DNA of 64,000 bases, from NCBI GenBank assembly GCA_001898485.1, contig MKTY01000020.1, positions 620,001 to 684,000 on the forward strand. Reading direction: 5' to 3'. The stretch's first letter is position 1. Every line of letters starts with the position of its first letter. Of this stretch, positions 38,047 through 47,115 are shown piece after piece. Source of the DNA: Sphingobacteriales bacterium 46-32 (lineage in GTDB: Bacteria > Bacteroidota > Bacteroidia > Chitinophagales > Chitinophagaceae). A program made the position numbers and the translations under genes. The notes under the pieces are model-generated. The model had not been told where the DNA came from and searched no databases. It saw only the letters and a program-made list of their open reading frames with translations.

Positions 38047-39420
38047 TTATTTAACGGTTTGCCCTGCTGCAGTGAGCCAGGGGCTTTCAAAACCCAGCCG
38101 GCGCAGGCCGGTTTTTATTTCGGGGCAGCTCATAAACAGTTTCCACAGCAAGCCACTGCGATAATTTTCGATCATTACAATAATGGGTCCCTGATCAATA
38201 GCCAGATGGCTTTTTGCATACCAATCTTTTGTTTCATTAAATGCATCGGTAAAGCCATATTCACTCCAGATAAGATCGCCTTTTTTTTCATAGAAATAAC
38301 GCAGCGCCTTCATCGACTCTGCGGGTGTATAGGGAAATGCACTCAATGCGGCCGTAGGCGTAATGGTACCCAGGTCTTCTGTGGGCGAGTGAGCAGCATA
38401 ACCGTTATAGGTGTCGCTGGCGGTGAGTCCCCAGCAGGAATCTCCATACCCTTTATACTTTAGCGGATTGTCGATACAATATGCCCGGTTGATAAGCGTA
38501 TGATGGGTATTTTGTTCCCAATAATCGGCATAGCGGTCTTTTAAACCCCGGGGGTCAAGCCCCAGAAAAGAATACTGTGAGAAGAAGAGTGGTCCCCCGT
38601 AATCAAATCCAAGAGGCAGTTTGTATCCATAAAACTCTTTACCGTTTTTGAAGAAATTGCTTTCTGCCCATCCGCGGTGGTATACGGCCGGCGACACGGG
38701 ATATTGGGTACCCGATGCTGCCAGTACATAAGTGATCAGGCATTCATTAAATCCCCGTAGCGGAAAGTTCATGCTCCAGCCATTATTGGGACTCCAGTGC
38801 CAGTACAAGACTTCCTGACCATCGCGTGTAAACCAGTTCCATTCAATATCATTCCAGAGCCAGCCAATACGATTGCGCAGTTCCCTTTCGGTGTCGTCGG
38901 CGCCATTGAAATACTGGCGGGCACACAAGAGGCCCTGAAACAGGTATGCCGATTCTACCAGATCAGCCCCATCATCTTTGCGGCTAAAAGGAATGGTCTT
39001 GCCGGTAGAGCCATTGAGCCAGTGCGCAAATACACCATGATAGGCATCTGCTTTATGGAGAAATTTTACCATTTTCAGCAGAAACCGAGCGGCTGTATCT
39101 CTTGCGATCCATTTACGTTCGGTAGCTACAATGACGGCCATAATGCCAAAGCCACTGCCTCCTGTAGTTACCACTTCATTACCATACCCAAAAGACTCAT
39201 TGCTTCGCTCCCGCGCCAGGCCTGATACGGGATGTGCAAAATCCCAGAAGTAGCGAAAGGTCTGGCGCTGTACGATGTCAAGCAGGGCAGAGTCGCTCAA
39301 TGCCGCCGGACGGGTTTTGGCATCAAAGCCGGCCGGTATTGTCTTTTTCTTTTGTGCTTCTGCACAGCAAATGCCCAATATAAAAATAACAGTAAGAGAT
39401 ATGGATCGTAACGTTGTCAT
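38047..39420 (-). CDS. GH144-type endo-beta-1,2-glucanase
   Basis: A 457-residue exported protein (signal peptide ending CAEAQ, not a lipoprotein). It fills the Glycoamylase (PF10091) domain that CAZy calls GH144: QRQTFRYFWDFAHPVSGLARERSN, TTGGSGFGIMAVIVATER, FAHWLNGSTGKTIPFSRKDDGADLVESAYLFQGLLCARQYF, EVLYWHWSPNNGWSMNFPLRGFNECLITYVLAASG, TPTAALSAFPYTPAESMKALRYFY and QGPIIVMIENYRSGLLW. The founding GH144 enzyme from Chitinophaga cuts linear beta-1,2-glucan to sophoro-oligosaccharides. The database name glucoamylase is misleading. It shares the unit with the next GH144 gene (9-base gap), its larger paralogue. Probably periplasmic. Confidence 0.88.
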   Translation of the reverse strand: MTTLRSISLTVIFILGICCAEAQKKKTIPAGFDAKTRPAALSDSALLDIVQRQTFRYFWDFAHPVSGLARERSNESFGYGNEVVTTGGSGFGIMAVIVATERKWIARDTAARFLLKMVKFLHKADAYHGVFAHWLNGSTGKTIPFSRKDDGADLVESAYLFQGLLCARQYFNGADDTERELRNRIGWLWNDIEWNWFTRDGQEVLYWHWSPNNGWSMNFPLRGFNECLITYVLAASGTQYPVSPAVYHRGWAESNFFKNGKEFYGYKLPLGFDYGGPLFFSQYSFLGLDPRGLKDRYADYWEQNTHHTLINRAYCIDNPLKYKGYGDSCWGLTASDTYNGYAAHSPTEDLGTITPTAALSAFPYTPAESMKALRYFYEKKGDLIWSEYGFTDAFNETKDWYAKSHLAIDQGPIIVMIENYRSGLLWKLFMSCPEIKTGLRRLGFESPWLTAAGQTVK

Positions 39421-39429
39421 GCTGTAAAC

Positions 39430-41136
39430 TTATAAGTAAGGAGCGGTGAATCCCAGTGTTTGCATACCTGCTTTTACTTCAGGGCAGCTGGTAAATAAAT
39501 TCCATAGTAATCCGGAGCGGTAGTTTTCGATCATCACAATAATCGGTCCCTGGTCAATAGCCAGAAAAGATCCTGCAAACCACGCATCTTTTAGTGAAAA
39601 GGCATCAATGAAGCCATATTCTTTCCATAATTTATCGCCCAGCACATAATAAAAGAATTTCAAGGCAGCCATTGACTCTGCAGGTGTATAAGGAAATGAA
39701 GACAACGCGGCTGTGGGAGCAATCACTCCCAGATCGTTGGTGGGCGAGCTGGCCGAATATCCGTTTGGAATGTCGCTGGCAGTAAGTCCCCATACAGAAT
39801 CGCTGTAACCTAACTGGCCACCAGGATTGGCCTTGCAATAACTATAATTAATAAGTGTATGATTGCGGGTTTGCTCTTCATAGTTGGCGTAGGGGTCTGA
39901 AAGGCCATTGGGGTTTATACCAAGGAATGAATAGTGCGAAAAGAAAAGAGGATGTCCCATGCTTCCGAGTGGTAAGCGATAACCATAGTAACTGGTGCCA
40001 TTTGTAAATGGACTATTACCATTGTTGGCCCAGCCGTTGGTATAGACGATTTTGGGAATGCTATGAGTAGGTGAAGAGGCTGCCAGCACATAGGTGATCA
40101 GGCATTCATTCCAGCCGCGAATGGGCAGGTTCATATCCCATTCATAATTGTTGCTGTAATGCCAGTAAAGTACATTTTGTCCGCCGCGTCTGAACCAATC
40201 CCATTCCACCCGTTGCCAGATAGTATTGATATCATCGCGCAGGGTTGCTTCTGCCGGAGCAGCCTGATTGAAATATTGACGGGCGCAAAGCAGGCCCTGT
40301 ATCAGGTAAGAGGTTTCTACCAGGTCGGCTCCATTGTCTTTGGTGCTGAAGGGAACAATCTGACCGGTACCACCATCCAACCAATGAGAGTACGCCCCTT
40401 TTACTGTCTGTGCTGTATTTTTTAAAAATGCAGTAATGGTTTGTAAACGAGACAGTCCTTCTGCACGGGTAATGAATCCACGTTCAATACCCACCAGTAT
40501 CGCCATGATACCAAAACCTGAACCTCCGGAAGTGACGACGCTGGCATTACCATTGCTGCGCTCGCGGGCTAATCCGCTGGTAGGATGACCAAAGTCCCAG
40601 AAATATTTGAACGTTTGCTGTTGCACTTTGTCAAGCAGCTGGGCATCGGATATAGCAGGAAACTTGCGGGAAGAATCGATCCCTGTCATCAAGGTTATCT
40701 CTTTGGGGTTGGTAAGCGCTCCTCCCGCCTTGGAGCGGAGCGAACCGGCAACTGCTACTTTATACCGGCTGAGAGCCGTAAGTGGCGCAGAGGAACTGAG
40801 TACTACGAGGCTATCGCCTTTTTCATAAGAAAAAGCGGTATTTACCTGCGTACCTGAGGCCTGACGCAGGGTAATATTGGCCGCTGTGCTGGCACGGTCA
40901 ATGGCATTGTTGAACTGAAGCCTTAGCTGAAAATTAAGACTCGTGCCTGTATATTCTGTTTTAGACAGTACGCCATTAACCGACCATGATACCAGGCTGT
41001 AATTATCGGGTGGGGCCGGCGTTTCTTTACCACCGCCCTTTGAACATGATATACCAAGTACAGCAATCGACAGGCTGGTGGCCACCAATATAGCTTTAGC
41101 CGGATAAAAAAAAGATCGAAGATTCATACGTTTCAT
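39430..41136 (-). CDS. GH144-type endo-beta-1,2-glucanase lipoprotein with N-terminal Ig-like domain
   Basis: A 568-residue lipoprotein: the signal peptide ends in lipobox GISC, Cys at about 31. An Ig-like domain (about 45-150: SLVSWSVNGVLSKTEYTG, FQLRLQFNNAID, VVLSSSAPLTALSRYKVAVAGSL) precedes the GH144 domain (about 155-568) with the same motifs as its neighbour: QQQTFKYFWDFGHPTSGLARERSN, DNGADLVETSYLIQGLLCARQYF, NVLYWHYSNNYEWDMN, AIDQGPIIVMIENYRSGLLW. The lipid anchor and the extra domain suggest a surface enzyme that makes the first cuts, with the other copy working in the periplasm (inference). Confidence 0.9.
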   Translation of the reverse strand: MKRMNLRSFFYPAKAILVATSLSIAVLGISCSKGGGKETPAPPDNYSLVSWSVNGVLSKTEYTGTSLNFQLRLQFNNAIDRASTAANITLRQASGTQVNTAFSYEKGDSLVVLSSSAPLTALSRYKVAVAGSLRSKAGGALTNPKEITLMTGIDSSRKFPAISDAQLLDKVQQQTFKYFWDFGHPTSGLARERSNGNASVVTSGGSGFGIMAILVGIERGFITRAEGLSRLQTITAFLKNTAQTVKGAYSHWLDGGTGQIVPFSTKDNGADLVETSYLIQGLLCARQYFNQAAPAEATLRDDINTIWQRVEWDWFRRGGQNVLYWHYSNNYEWDMNLPIRGWNECLITYVLAASSPTHSIPKIVYTNGWANNGNSPFTNGTSYYGYRLPLGSMGHPLFFSHYSFLGINPNGLSDPYANYEEQTRNHTLINYSYCKANPGGQLGYSDSVWGLTASDIPNGYSASSPTNDLGVIAPTAALSSFPYTPAESMAALKFFYYVLGDKLWKEYGFIDAFSLKDAWFAGSFLAIDQGPIIVMIENYRSGLLWNLFTSCPEVKAGMQTLGFTAPYL

Positions 41137-41175
41137 CTCTTGCTTTCATGGGAGGCGCATCCTGATTTATAAATA

Positions 41176-41218
41176 AACTGCTGCTACCTTTTATGCGCCT
41201 CAGGAGGTAGCGGCAGTT
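41176..41218 (-). terminator. Terminator after the FG-GAP lipoprotein gene
   Basis: Arms AACTGCTGCTACC (41176-41188) and GGTAGCGGCAGTT (41206-41218), one mismatch; TTTATTTAT follows on the minus strand. Confidence 0.8.
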
Positions 41219-41221
41219 GAA

Positions 41222-44200
41222 TTATCTGGTGGCCGCAGCAGGAGCTGCTTTATAAAAAAGCATCCGGTCATCGTTGCGGGCAACTGCCATTACCGGTGCA
41301 CCAGCTATTGTCAACCATTTAATATCCCTGATCTCTCCTGCCGGCATAGGTATAAATGCGGTATTTTGAATATGCCCGTTTTGTTTATTATAGGAAAAAA
41401 CGGTGGGCAGCTGTGCATCATACCGGCCTTCGTAAGGAATGACTCCATAAAAATTACCTCCCGCAAGATAAGAGCCATAAGATGGCAAAGCTGCAAACGA
41501 AAACAAAGGAGCCAATTGCAGTTCGTCGGGCAATACCTGAGCAGTGAAACCGCCCTTGCCATCGTTGATAAAACAGGTTGAGCCCAGCGTTTCTGCTTTC
41601 AGCTCTTTATATCCTTCAAACAGATTGTATAAAATATAATCAACTGTCTTGCCGGCTATATCCTTATAGTAGAGATACGATTTTTTAAGAACCGGCAGCG
41701 GACGTTCCAGCTCATCTTTTGCCAGGAAAGGATATTCTTTTCCTTTAATGGTATAGGCCATGATCTGCTCTACGGAGCCGTTGCCATCAAAATCCTTTAC
41801 ATACAGTTTTAAAGGACCATCTTTTCCGGCATAAAGCTTACTGTTCAATCCCCAGTTGCCGGCCAGGATATCGGGTTTGCCATCATTGTTTATATCGGCT
41901 ATTTGTACCGATTGCCAGAGTCCGGTCGATGCCGGCAGGTCTGTGGCAGTAAACCGTCCCTGTTTGTTCATAAATATTTTTACGGGCATCCACTCGCCGG
42001 TGACCACCAGGTCCTGCCAGCCATCCTGGTCGAGATCAACAAAAGAGGCAGCAGTAACCATGCCAACAGAATCGAGTGCAATGGTAGCTGCAGGCGCTGG
42101 TTTGAAGCTGGCTGCGCCATCGTTGAGCAAAAGATAAGAAGGCTGTGCAATACCATACTGCCGGGCATCGGCCAGGCCGCCTACAAACAGATCTATGTCA
42201 CCATCTTTATCAATGTCGGCTGCGGCAATACATGATTTGTTGCGCAGTAATGCCGGAATGGATGCAGGAGATGCTGTGAAATGCCCTTTCCCATCGTTGA
42301 GGTAAAAATGATCGGCCAGCACGGGATTATTATTATCGTACTGATTACCGCCCGACACTACATACAGGTCGGGGTAGCCATCGTTGTTGGCATCGAAGAA
42401 AATGGCATCTACATCTTCGCTCGCCGCAGCGCGGTTAAACAGGGCTGTATCTGCACTTACAAACCTGCCACCTGCCGTTTGTATCATGAGCTGTCCGGGC
42501 TGACCAGCTGCACCACATACAAAAAAGTCATCGCGCCCGTCTTTGTTTACATCGGCTACGGCCATTTTTGGACCACGGGTAGACAACTGATGCGGGATAA
42601 GGTATTGCCGGTTGTAATCAAAAAAGTCGTTTTCGCGATGCGACCAGTTTATGGATACCTGGCTGCTAATGTCATTAAACAATGGTGCAGGTGCCGGAAA
42701 GAATTTCTGATAATCAAATACGCCTCCTGCCTGGGCATGAACAGCCTGAATGTTTTCAACCGCCGGAACGTTTTTCATCCACTGATATTTCTGATCGGGC
42801 CATACAACCAGTATGCTGTCGATATTTCGAATACTGTCTGTACCAAAGTGCAGTTTAGGTTCTACCGATGACTGAAATCCCCTGGTCAGTGACAGTTGCT
42901 GATATTGCATTTTGCCTTTTGCAAATAACCATACTTTGGCGCCTATGCCAAAGCGGTTCATGCTATCGCCTTTAAAAGTGATATTCATCATCATCTTTAA
43001 AGGCGCTTTGTTTTTCAGGATTACTGCAGGCTCATCAATACAGTTTATAATTACATCCAGATTGCCGTCATTGTCGAGATCGGCATAAGATGCTCCTGTA
43101 TAATATCCTTTCATTTTTTCTGTGCCCCACTCTGCACTTACGTCTTTAAATCTGAGGTTGCCATCGCCTTTGTAGAAAAAAGGGTGTGAGCTTCCATCGG
43201 GCATGCTCTTAATTGCTTTATCATCATATGCATCCGTTTGCTGCCTTCCCTTTTTCATATCCAGGTCAGATACAAAGCGTATATAGTCCATGTCTACCGG
43301 GCGTTTTACAATGCCGCTGGTTATAAACAGGTCCTTGTTTCCGTCATTATCAAAGTCGGCGAACAGTGGCGCCCAGCTCCAATCGGTAGCCGAGATGCCG
43401 GCAATTAGTGCCACATCACTAAAGCTGCTGCCGCTGCCGTTATTACGCTGCAGGCTGTTTCTTGAATATTGCTTCTGATAGCCATGCATATCCAGTTTCA
43501 TTTTATAAATGTCCGGATTCTCATCGCTGCCATAGGTTTTCAGCACGGCTTCGTCGTAAGGAAGCATATCTACCGTTACCACATCTGGCTGGCCGTCATT
43601 ATTATAATCAGCCACATCGTTGCCCATACTAAAGCGGCTGTAGTGGCGGAAGTGGGCTGCGCCGCTTTCGGTAAATGTGCCGTTGCCGTTGTTGATGTAG
43701 TAATAGTCGTTTTCGTGAAAATCGTTGCCAATATAAATATCATCCCATCCATCGTTATTCATATCTGCGATGGCGATGCCCAGTCCGTAGCCCAGATTGC
43801 TTTGGTAAATGCCGGCCTGGGCGGATACATCTGTAAACTTTCCGGTTGTTGCTATATCATTGCGAAACAGGCGGTCGCCCGATGCCGGGTCAAAACGCCG
43901 GCGATTTGCCGTGTCTATAATATTGGCATGCGGGTGGTGCGATTGATTGAGGATATAAACATCCAGATCTCCATCATGGTCGTAATCAAAAAAAGCAGAT
44001 TGCGTGGAAAGTCCTGAAAAGTCAAGACCGTATTTTGCGGCACTCTCCGTAAAAGTGCCATTGCCATTATTTATAAAAAGTTCGTTACGTCCGGTAAGTC
44101 CATACTTGCCGCTGACAGCAGAGGTATAAATATCCAAAAAACCATCGCCATTGATATCTGTCATAGTTACTCCTGTACACCAATCGGCTGTTCCGGCCAC

Positions 44201-44542
44201 TCCGGCTTTAGCAGTAATATCTTCAAACTGGAAATTGCCTTTATTGAGGTACAGTTTATTACCGCTTTTGTGGTTGGCGGTAAAATAAATATCCGTCAGT
44301 CCGTCATTATTGACATCGCCGGTAGCTACACCTGCACCGTTGTAATAATACAGGTAGTAGAGGATATTGAAGAGAGGCTTTTTTGCCAATGTATTGGTAA
44401 AACTAATATTAGTCTGCGAGGCTGGCATGCTTTCGAAAAGGCTGTCTTTGTCCTCTTTTTTGCTTTCGCAGGAGCTTAACATTAACGCCGCACCCGCCGA
44501 AACGATAACAGATAAAAAAAGCGACTGCTTTTTTACAAACAT
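41222..44542 (-). CDS. FG-GAP/VCBS-repeat outer-membrane lipoprotein with ASPIC/UnbV domain
   Basis: A 1106-residue lipoprotein (lipobox LSSC, Cys at about 25). At least twelve calcium-binding loops of the form DxNxDGxxD are visible (for example DVNNDGLTDIY, DINGDGFLDIY, DYDHDGDLDVY, DMNNDGWDDIY, DFDNDGNKDLF, DLDNDGNLDVI, DVNKDGRDDFF, DANNDGYPDLY, DIDKDGDIDLF, DLDQDGWQDLV, DINNDGKPDIL, DFDGNGSVEQI), implying two seven-bladed integrin-like propellers. Between them is an ASPIC/UnbV domain (RFGIGAKVWLFAKGK ... LTRGFQSSVEPKLHFGTD). Such proteins are common in SusCD loci of Chitinophagaceae; a glycan-binding role is suspected but not proved. Own transcription unit: terminators on both sides. Confidence 0.9.
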   Translation of the reverse strand: MFVKKQSLFLSVIVSAGAALMLSSCESKKEDKDSLFESMPASQTNISFTNTLAKKPLFNILYYLYYYNGAGVATGDVNNDGLTDIYFTANHKSGNKLYLNKGNFQFEDITAKAGVAGTADWCTGVTMTDINGDGFLDIYTSAVSGKYGLTGRNELFINNGNGTFTESAAKYGLDFSGLSTQSAFFDYDHDGDLDVYILNQSHHPHANIIDTANRRRFDPASGDRLFRNDIATTGKFTDVSAQAGIYQSNLGYGLGIAIADMNNDGWDDIYIGNDFHENDYYYINNGNGTFTESGAAHFRHYSRFSMGNDVADYNNDGQPDVVTVDMLPYDEAVLKTYGSDENPDIYKMKLDMHGYQKQYSRNSLQRNNGSGSSFSDVALIAGISATDWSWAPLFADFDNDGNKDLFITSGIVKRPVDMDYIRFVSDLDMKKGRQQTDAYDDKAIKSMPDGSSHPFFYKGDGNLRFKDVSAEWGTEKMKGYYTGASYADLDNDGNLDVIINCIDEPAVILKNKAPLKMMMNITFKGDSMNRFGIGAKVWLFAKGKMQYQQLSLTRGFQSSVEPKLHFGTDSIRNIDSILVVWPDQKYQWMKNVPAVENIQAVHAQAGGVFDYQKFFPAPAPLFNDISSQVSINWSHRENDFFDYNRQYLIPHQLSTRGPKMAVADVNKDGRDDFFVCGAAGQPGQLMIQTAGGRFVSADTALFNRAAASEDVDAIFFDANNDGYPDLYVVSGGNQYDNNNPVLADHFYLNDGKGHFTASPASIPALLRNKSCIAAADIDKDGDIDLFVGGLADARQYGIAQPSYLLLNDGAASFKPAPAATIALDSVGMVTAASFVDLDQDGWQDLVVTGEWMPVKIFMNKQGRFTATDLPASTGLWQSVQIADINNDGKPDILAGNWGLNSKLYAGKDGPLKLYVKDFDGNGSVEQIMAYTIKGKEYPFLAKDELERPLPVLKKSYLYYKDIAGKTVDYILYNLFEGYKELKAETLGSTCFINDGKGGFTAQVLPDELQLAPLFSFAALPSYGSYLAGGNFYGVIPYEGRYDAQLPTVFSYNKQNGHIQNTAFIPMPAGEIRDIKWLTIAGAPVMAVARNDDRMLFYKAAPAAATR

Positions 44543-44570
44543 AACAGGAAGTTAGAGAGGTTTATAGATT

Positions 44571-44607
44571 TAAAAGGGCTGAAACAATTAAATGTTCAGC
44601 CCTTTTA
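44571..44607 (-). terminator. Terminator after susC-susD-LamG
   Basis: Perfect 13-bp stem TAAAAGGGCTGAA / TTCAGCCCTTTTA (44571-44583, 44595-44607) with T-rich flank. Confidence 0.8.
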
Positions 44608-44638
44608 CTTGCTTATATCCGCTATTTAATAGAAACTA

Positions 44639-45532
44639 TTACTGCTTGGCATTATACAGGGCCTGAATTTCTGTGGCAGATAATGCTACGCCGTATAATC
44701 TGAACTGGTCGATATCGCCTTTCATAGAAGCGGCCAGCCAGTCATCAGAAGCATAGTTAGTAGAAGGACCTGCTCCTACCCGATATTCTTCGATAAATGT
44801 AGTAGATAAGCGTAAAGCACCATGACCTGTCCAGGTTTTTACGTTGGGGTTTTGTACGCCATCGATATACAGTTTGGCCGTGCTGTTTGTTTCGTCATAC
44901 ACGAGCACCATGTGGTGCCATTGATTGTTGCAAAGACCGGCAATAGATTCACCGCCTTCCCAGGTAAACCATGAGTCGGCCGGAGCACTGTTTGGATCAG
45001 ATGCATTGGAAGGGCTTACGAACATGCTTTTTACAGCGCAGGCCGTATTATTTCCTTCAAGGAATAAGAATCCGACAGCATTGCTCCAGTGGTAATCCGA
45101 ATTATCAGATTTCTTCTTGGCTTTCAGTGAAAAAATGTATTCTGGCCCGTTAGTACCATTATTATTCTTTGTTTGTCCGTCTTTTTTAAACCACACGGAG
45201 ATAGTTACGCTGCTACTGCCGGCCCAGGTGTTGAAAGAAGGGTATTTCACAAAGGTTTTGTTTACCCCAGCCAGCGCTTTCCCGTTAATACCATCTGTAG
45301 TGGTAAAGGGGTTATCGTTGGGAAACAGGGCCCTGATGCTGTCTACGGCATTCATCAGCGGATTAGTGCTGGTGCCGTCAAATGCCGCATAAAATTTCAA
45401 TGGACCGTCAGGAGGGTTGCTGTCTACCGGATAATCACCCAGTTTGGGTTCTTTCATTTTCTGGCAGCTTGTCATGGCTATTACCATCAGAGAAGCCGAC
45501 AGGAAGATTTTAGCTATATGTTTCATAGTCAT
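44639..45532 (-). CDS. LamG/concanavalin-A-like lectin-domain lipoprotein
   Basis: A 297-residue lipoprotein (lipobox MTSC; Cys 23; starts at 45532 or the ATG at 45526). One LamG-type jelly roll occupies about 45-297: KFYAAFDGTST, the core SSVTISVWFKKDGQ, GPEYIFSLKAKK, NNQWHHMVLVYDETNSTAKLYIDG and MKGDIDQFRLYGVALSATEIQALYNAKQ. No ExDxxE motif of GH16 is visible, so it should bind rather than cut. It lies 22 bases after susD, in the place where SusE-type surface binding proteins usually are, and is probably the surface glycan-binding protein of this locus. Confidence 0.9.
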   Translation of the reverse strand: MTMKHIAKIFLSASLMVIAMTSCQKMKEPKLGDYPVDSNPPDGPLKFYAAFDGTSTNPLMNAVDSIRALFPNDNPFTTTDGINGKALAGVNKTFVKYPSFNTWAGSSSVTISVWFKKDGQTKNNNGTNGPEYIFSLKAKKKSDNSDYHWSNAVGFLFLEGNNTACAVKSMFVSPSNASDPNSAPADSWFTWEGGESIAGLCNNQWHHMVLVYDETNSTAKLYIDGVQNPNVKTWTGHGALRLSTTFIEEYRVGAGPSTNYASDDWLAASMKGDIDQFRLYGVALSATEIQALYNAKQ

Positions 45533-45554
45533 TTTTTTAACTATTGATTATTTG

Positions 45555-47087
45555 TTATGGCCACTCGGGGTTTTGAACAAGGTTGGGATTAGAATTCAGT
45601 GCCGAATTCGGAATGGGATAATACCTGTGTTTGTTCTGATAACCATTACCGGCAAGAACGGTTATAGCATCACCCCATCTTACCAGATCAAAGAAGCGTT
45701 CAAACTCCATGGCAAACTCAGCTCTTCTCTCTCTTTTGATTAACGTACGCATTTGTGCCTGGCTTGTAAAGGAAATATCACCAAGACCTGCTCTCGTACG
45801 TACCATATTTACCCAGGTAACCGCATCAGCCTGATTTTGTGCGCCCCCTACTTCATTTGCGGCTTCAGCTGCCATCAGGTATACATCAGCCATTCTGAAA
45901 ACACGATGATTCACCCAGGTATTCTGAGCCTCATTGTTAGGTGTACCCAGGCCTGCAGCCTGATAATCGGAATACTGATTGTATACTTTTTTGTTCCAGT
46001 AAAGTGCGTTGCTGAGATTGGGTACTGTCTGACCATAACCACCAGTAGCAGAGCCTCCGTCTGACTGACCGGAATAAAGAATTGTTGCAGCTTTTCTTTC
46101 ATCGCTTACTTCGTAAGAAGCTTCCAGCGCTGCGGTAGGTGTATTCCAGCCCCAGCCCAAATCCCATGTGCCGGAACCACGTACGCCCTGGCACTGGCCG
46201 AGACGGCTCCAGTAGGTATCGCCATCGCCGGCTTTTTTATAAGCCTGAATCTCAAAAATTGACTCTTCAGAAAGCTCACCTTCTGTTTTGAAGATTCTCC
46301 AGTAAGGAGCATATAACGGAGCGTTGGCGCCACCGGCCCTTGTGGCCATCACTTCCTTACACAAAGTGAGCGCTTCACCCCATTTCTGCTGGTAGAGTTT
46401 CACTTTGGCCAGGAATGTACGGGCCGCAGATTTTGTCAGCCTTCCGGGATAATCCAACCATGCCACAGGCAGGTTTTGCTCTGCATCTGTAAGATCATCT
46501 TCGATAAGCTGATAAATCTCTGCTACAGTAGATTTTGCTTTATAGCCATCAGCAGGAGCATTGATTTTAAAATCAATCTTCGGTACTTCTCCAAATGTTC
46601 TTACCAGGTCAAAGTACGAATAGGCCCGGAAAAATTTAGCTTCCGCAATGTTTATGATAGATGCAGGATCGGTGTAATTATTCTGCGCTGCATCGTCCAG
46701 TACATTATTACAAAGACCGATAAAAACATAGTGTTTATCCCAGTAAAGGCCAGCACCCCAATCATCTTTGGTATACTGGAAGTTGTCGTAAGTCTGGTGC
46801 CAGGCCGTTGCACCGGGATCGGCTACGATTTCCGCATCATCGGAGCGGAAACCATTCATGGCCACCCAGGCAATACCCTCAAAGCCATCGCCACAATAAG
46901 GCTCTGCCTTTGAATTGCGGACAGCACCATAAAGACCAAGGGCTTTCCCTTCAAGAGCACCCACATTCAGGTCATCCTGTGTGGCCTGCAAAGGCTCCCT
47001 GTCGAGGAACTTTTTACACCCTGATAATGAAGTAATCGCCGGCAAAGCTATCAAAGCACCTGCGATCAGTTTTATTATAGTTTTCAT
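45555..47087 (-). CDS. SusD/RagB-family lipoprotein of the beta-glucan locus
   Basis: A 510-residue lipoprotein with lipobox LSGC (Cys 24). SusD signatures: AEAKFFRAYSYFDLVRTFGEVP near residues 150-170, RLTKSAARTFLAKVKLYQQKW, FRMADVYLMAAEAANEVGG and RERRAEFAMEFERFFDLVRWGDA, with C-terminal RYYPIPNSALNSNPNLVQNP. It forms the lid of the SusC barrel encoded 28 bases upstream. Little similarity by eye to the SusD at 5120-6730 beyond the family motifs, which fits a different glycan. Confidence 0.96.
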   Translation of the reverse strand: MKTIIKLIAGALIALPAITSLSGCKKFLDREPLQATQDDLNVGALEGKALGLYGAVRNSKAEPYCGDGFEGIAWVAMNGFRSDDAEIVADPGATAWHQTYDNFQYTKDDWGAGLYWDKHYVFIGLCNNVLDDAAQNNYTDPASIINIAEAKFFRAYSYFDLVRTFGEVPKIDFKINAPADGYKAKSTVAEIYQLIEDDLTDAEQNLPVAWLDYPGRLTKSAARTFLAKVKLYQQKWGEALTLCKEVMATRAGGANAPLYAPYWRIFKTEGELSEESIFEIQAYKKAGDGDTYWSRLGQCQGVRGSGTWDLGWGWNTPTAALEASYEVSDERKAATILYSGQSDGGSATGGYGQTVPNLSNALYWNKKVYNQYSDYQAAGLGTPNNEAQNTWVNHRVFRMADVYLMAAEAANEVGGAQNQADAVTWVNMVRTRAGLGDISFTSQAQMRTLIKRERRAEFAMEFERFFDLVRWGDAITVLAGNGYQNKHRYYPIPNSALNSNPNLVQNPEWP

Positions 47088-47115
47088 TGCTTTTATTTTA
47101 ACTAGTTACCGGTTA

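Noticed and set aside
38047-41136. Glucoamylase label for the two PF10091-type proteins
   Set aside because: The family name is historical; characterised members of this kind (GH144) act on beta-1,2-glucan, and the locus has no alpha-glucan features.
44639-45532. Laminarinase (GH16) reading of the LamG protein
   Set aside because: Jelly-roll fold fits but no ExDxxE catalytic motif is visible; a binding protein is the better call.
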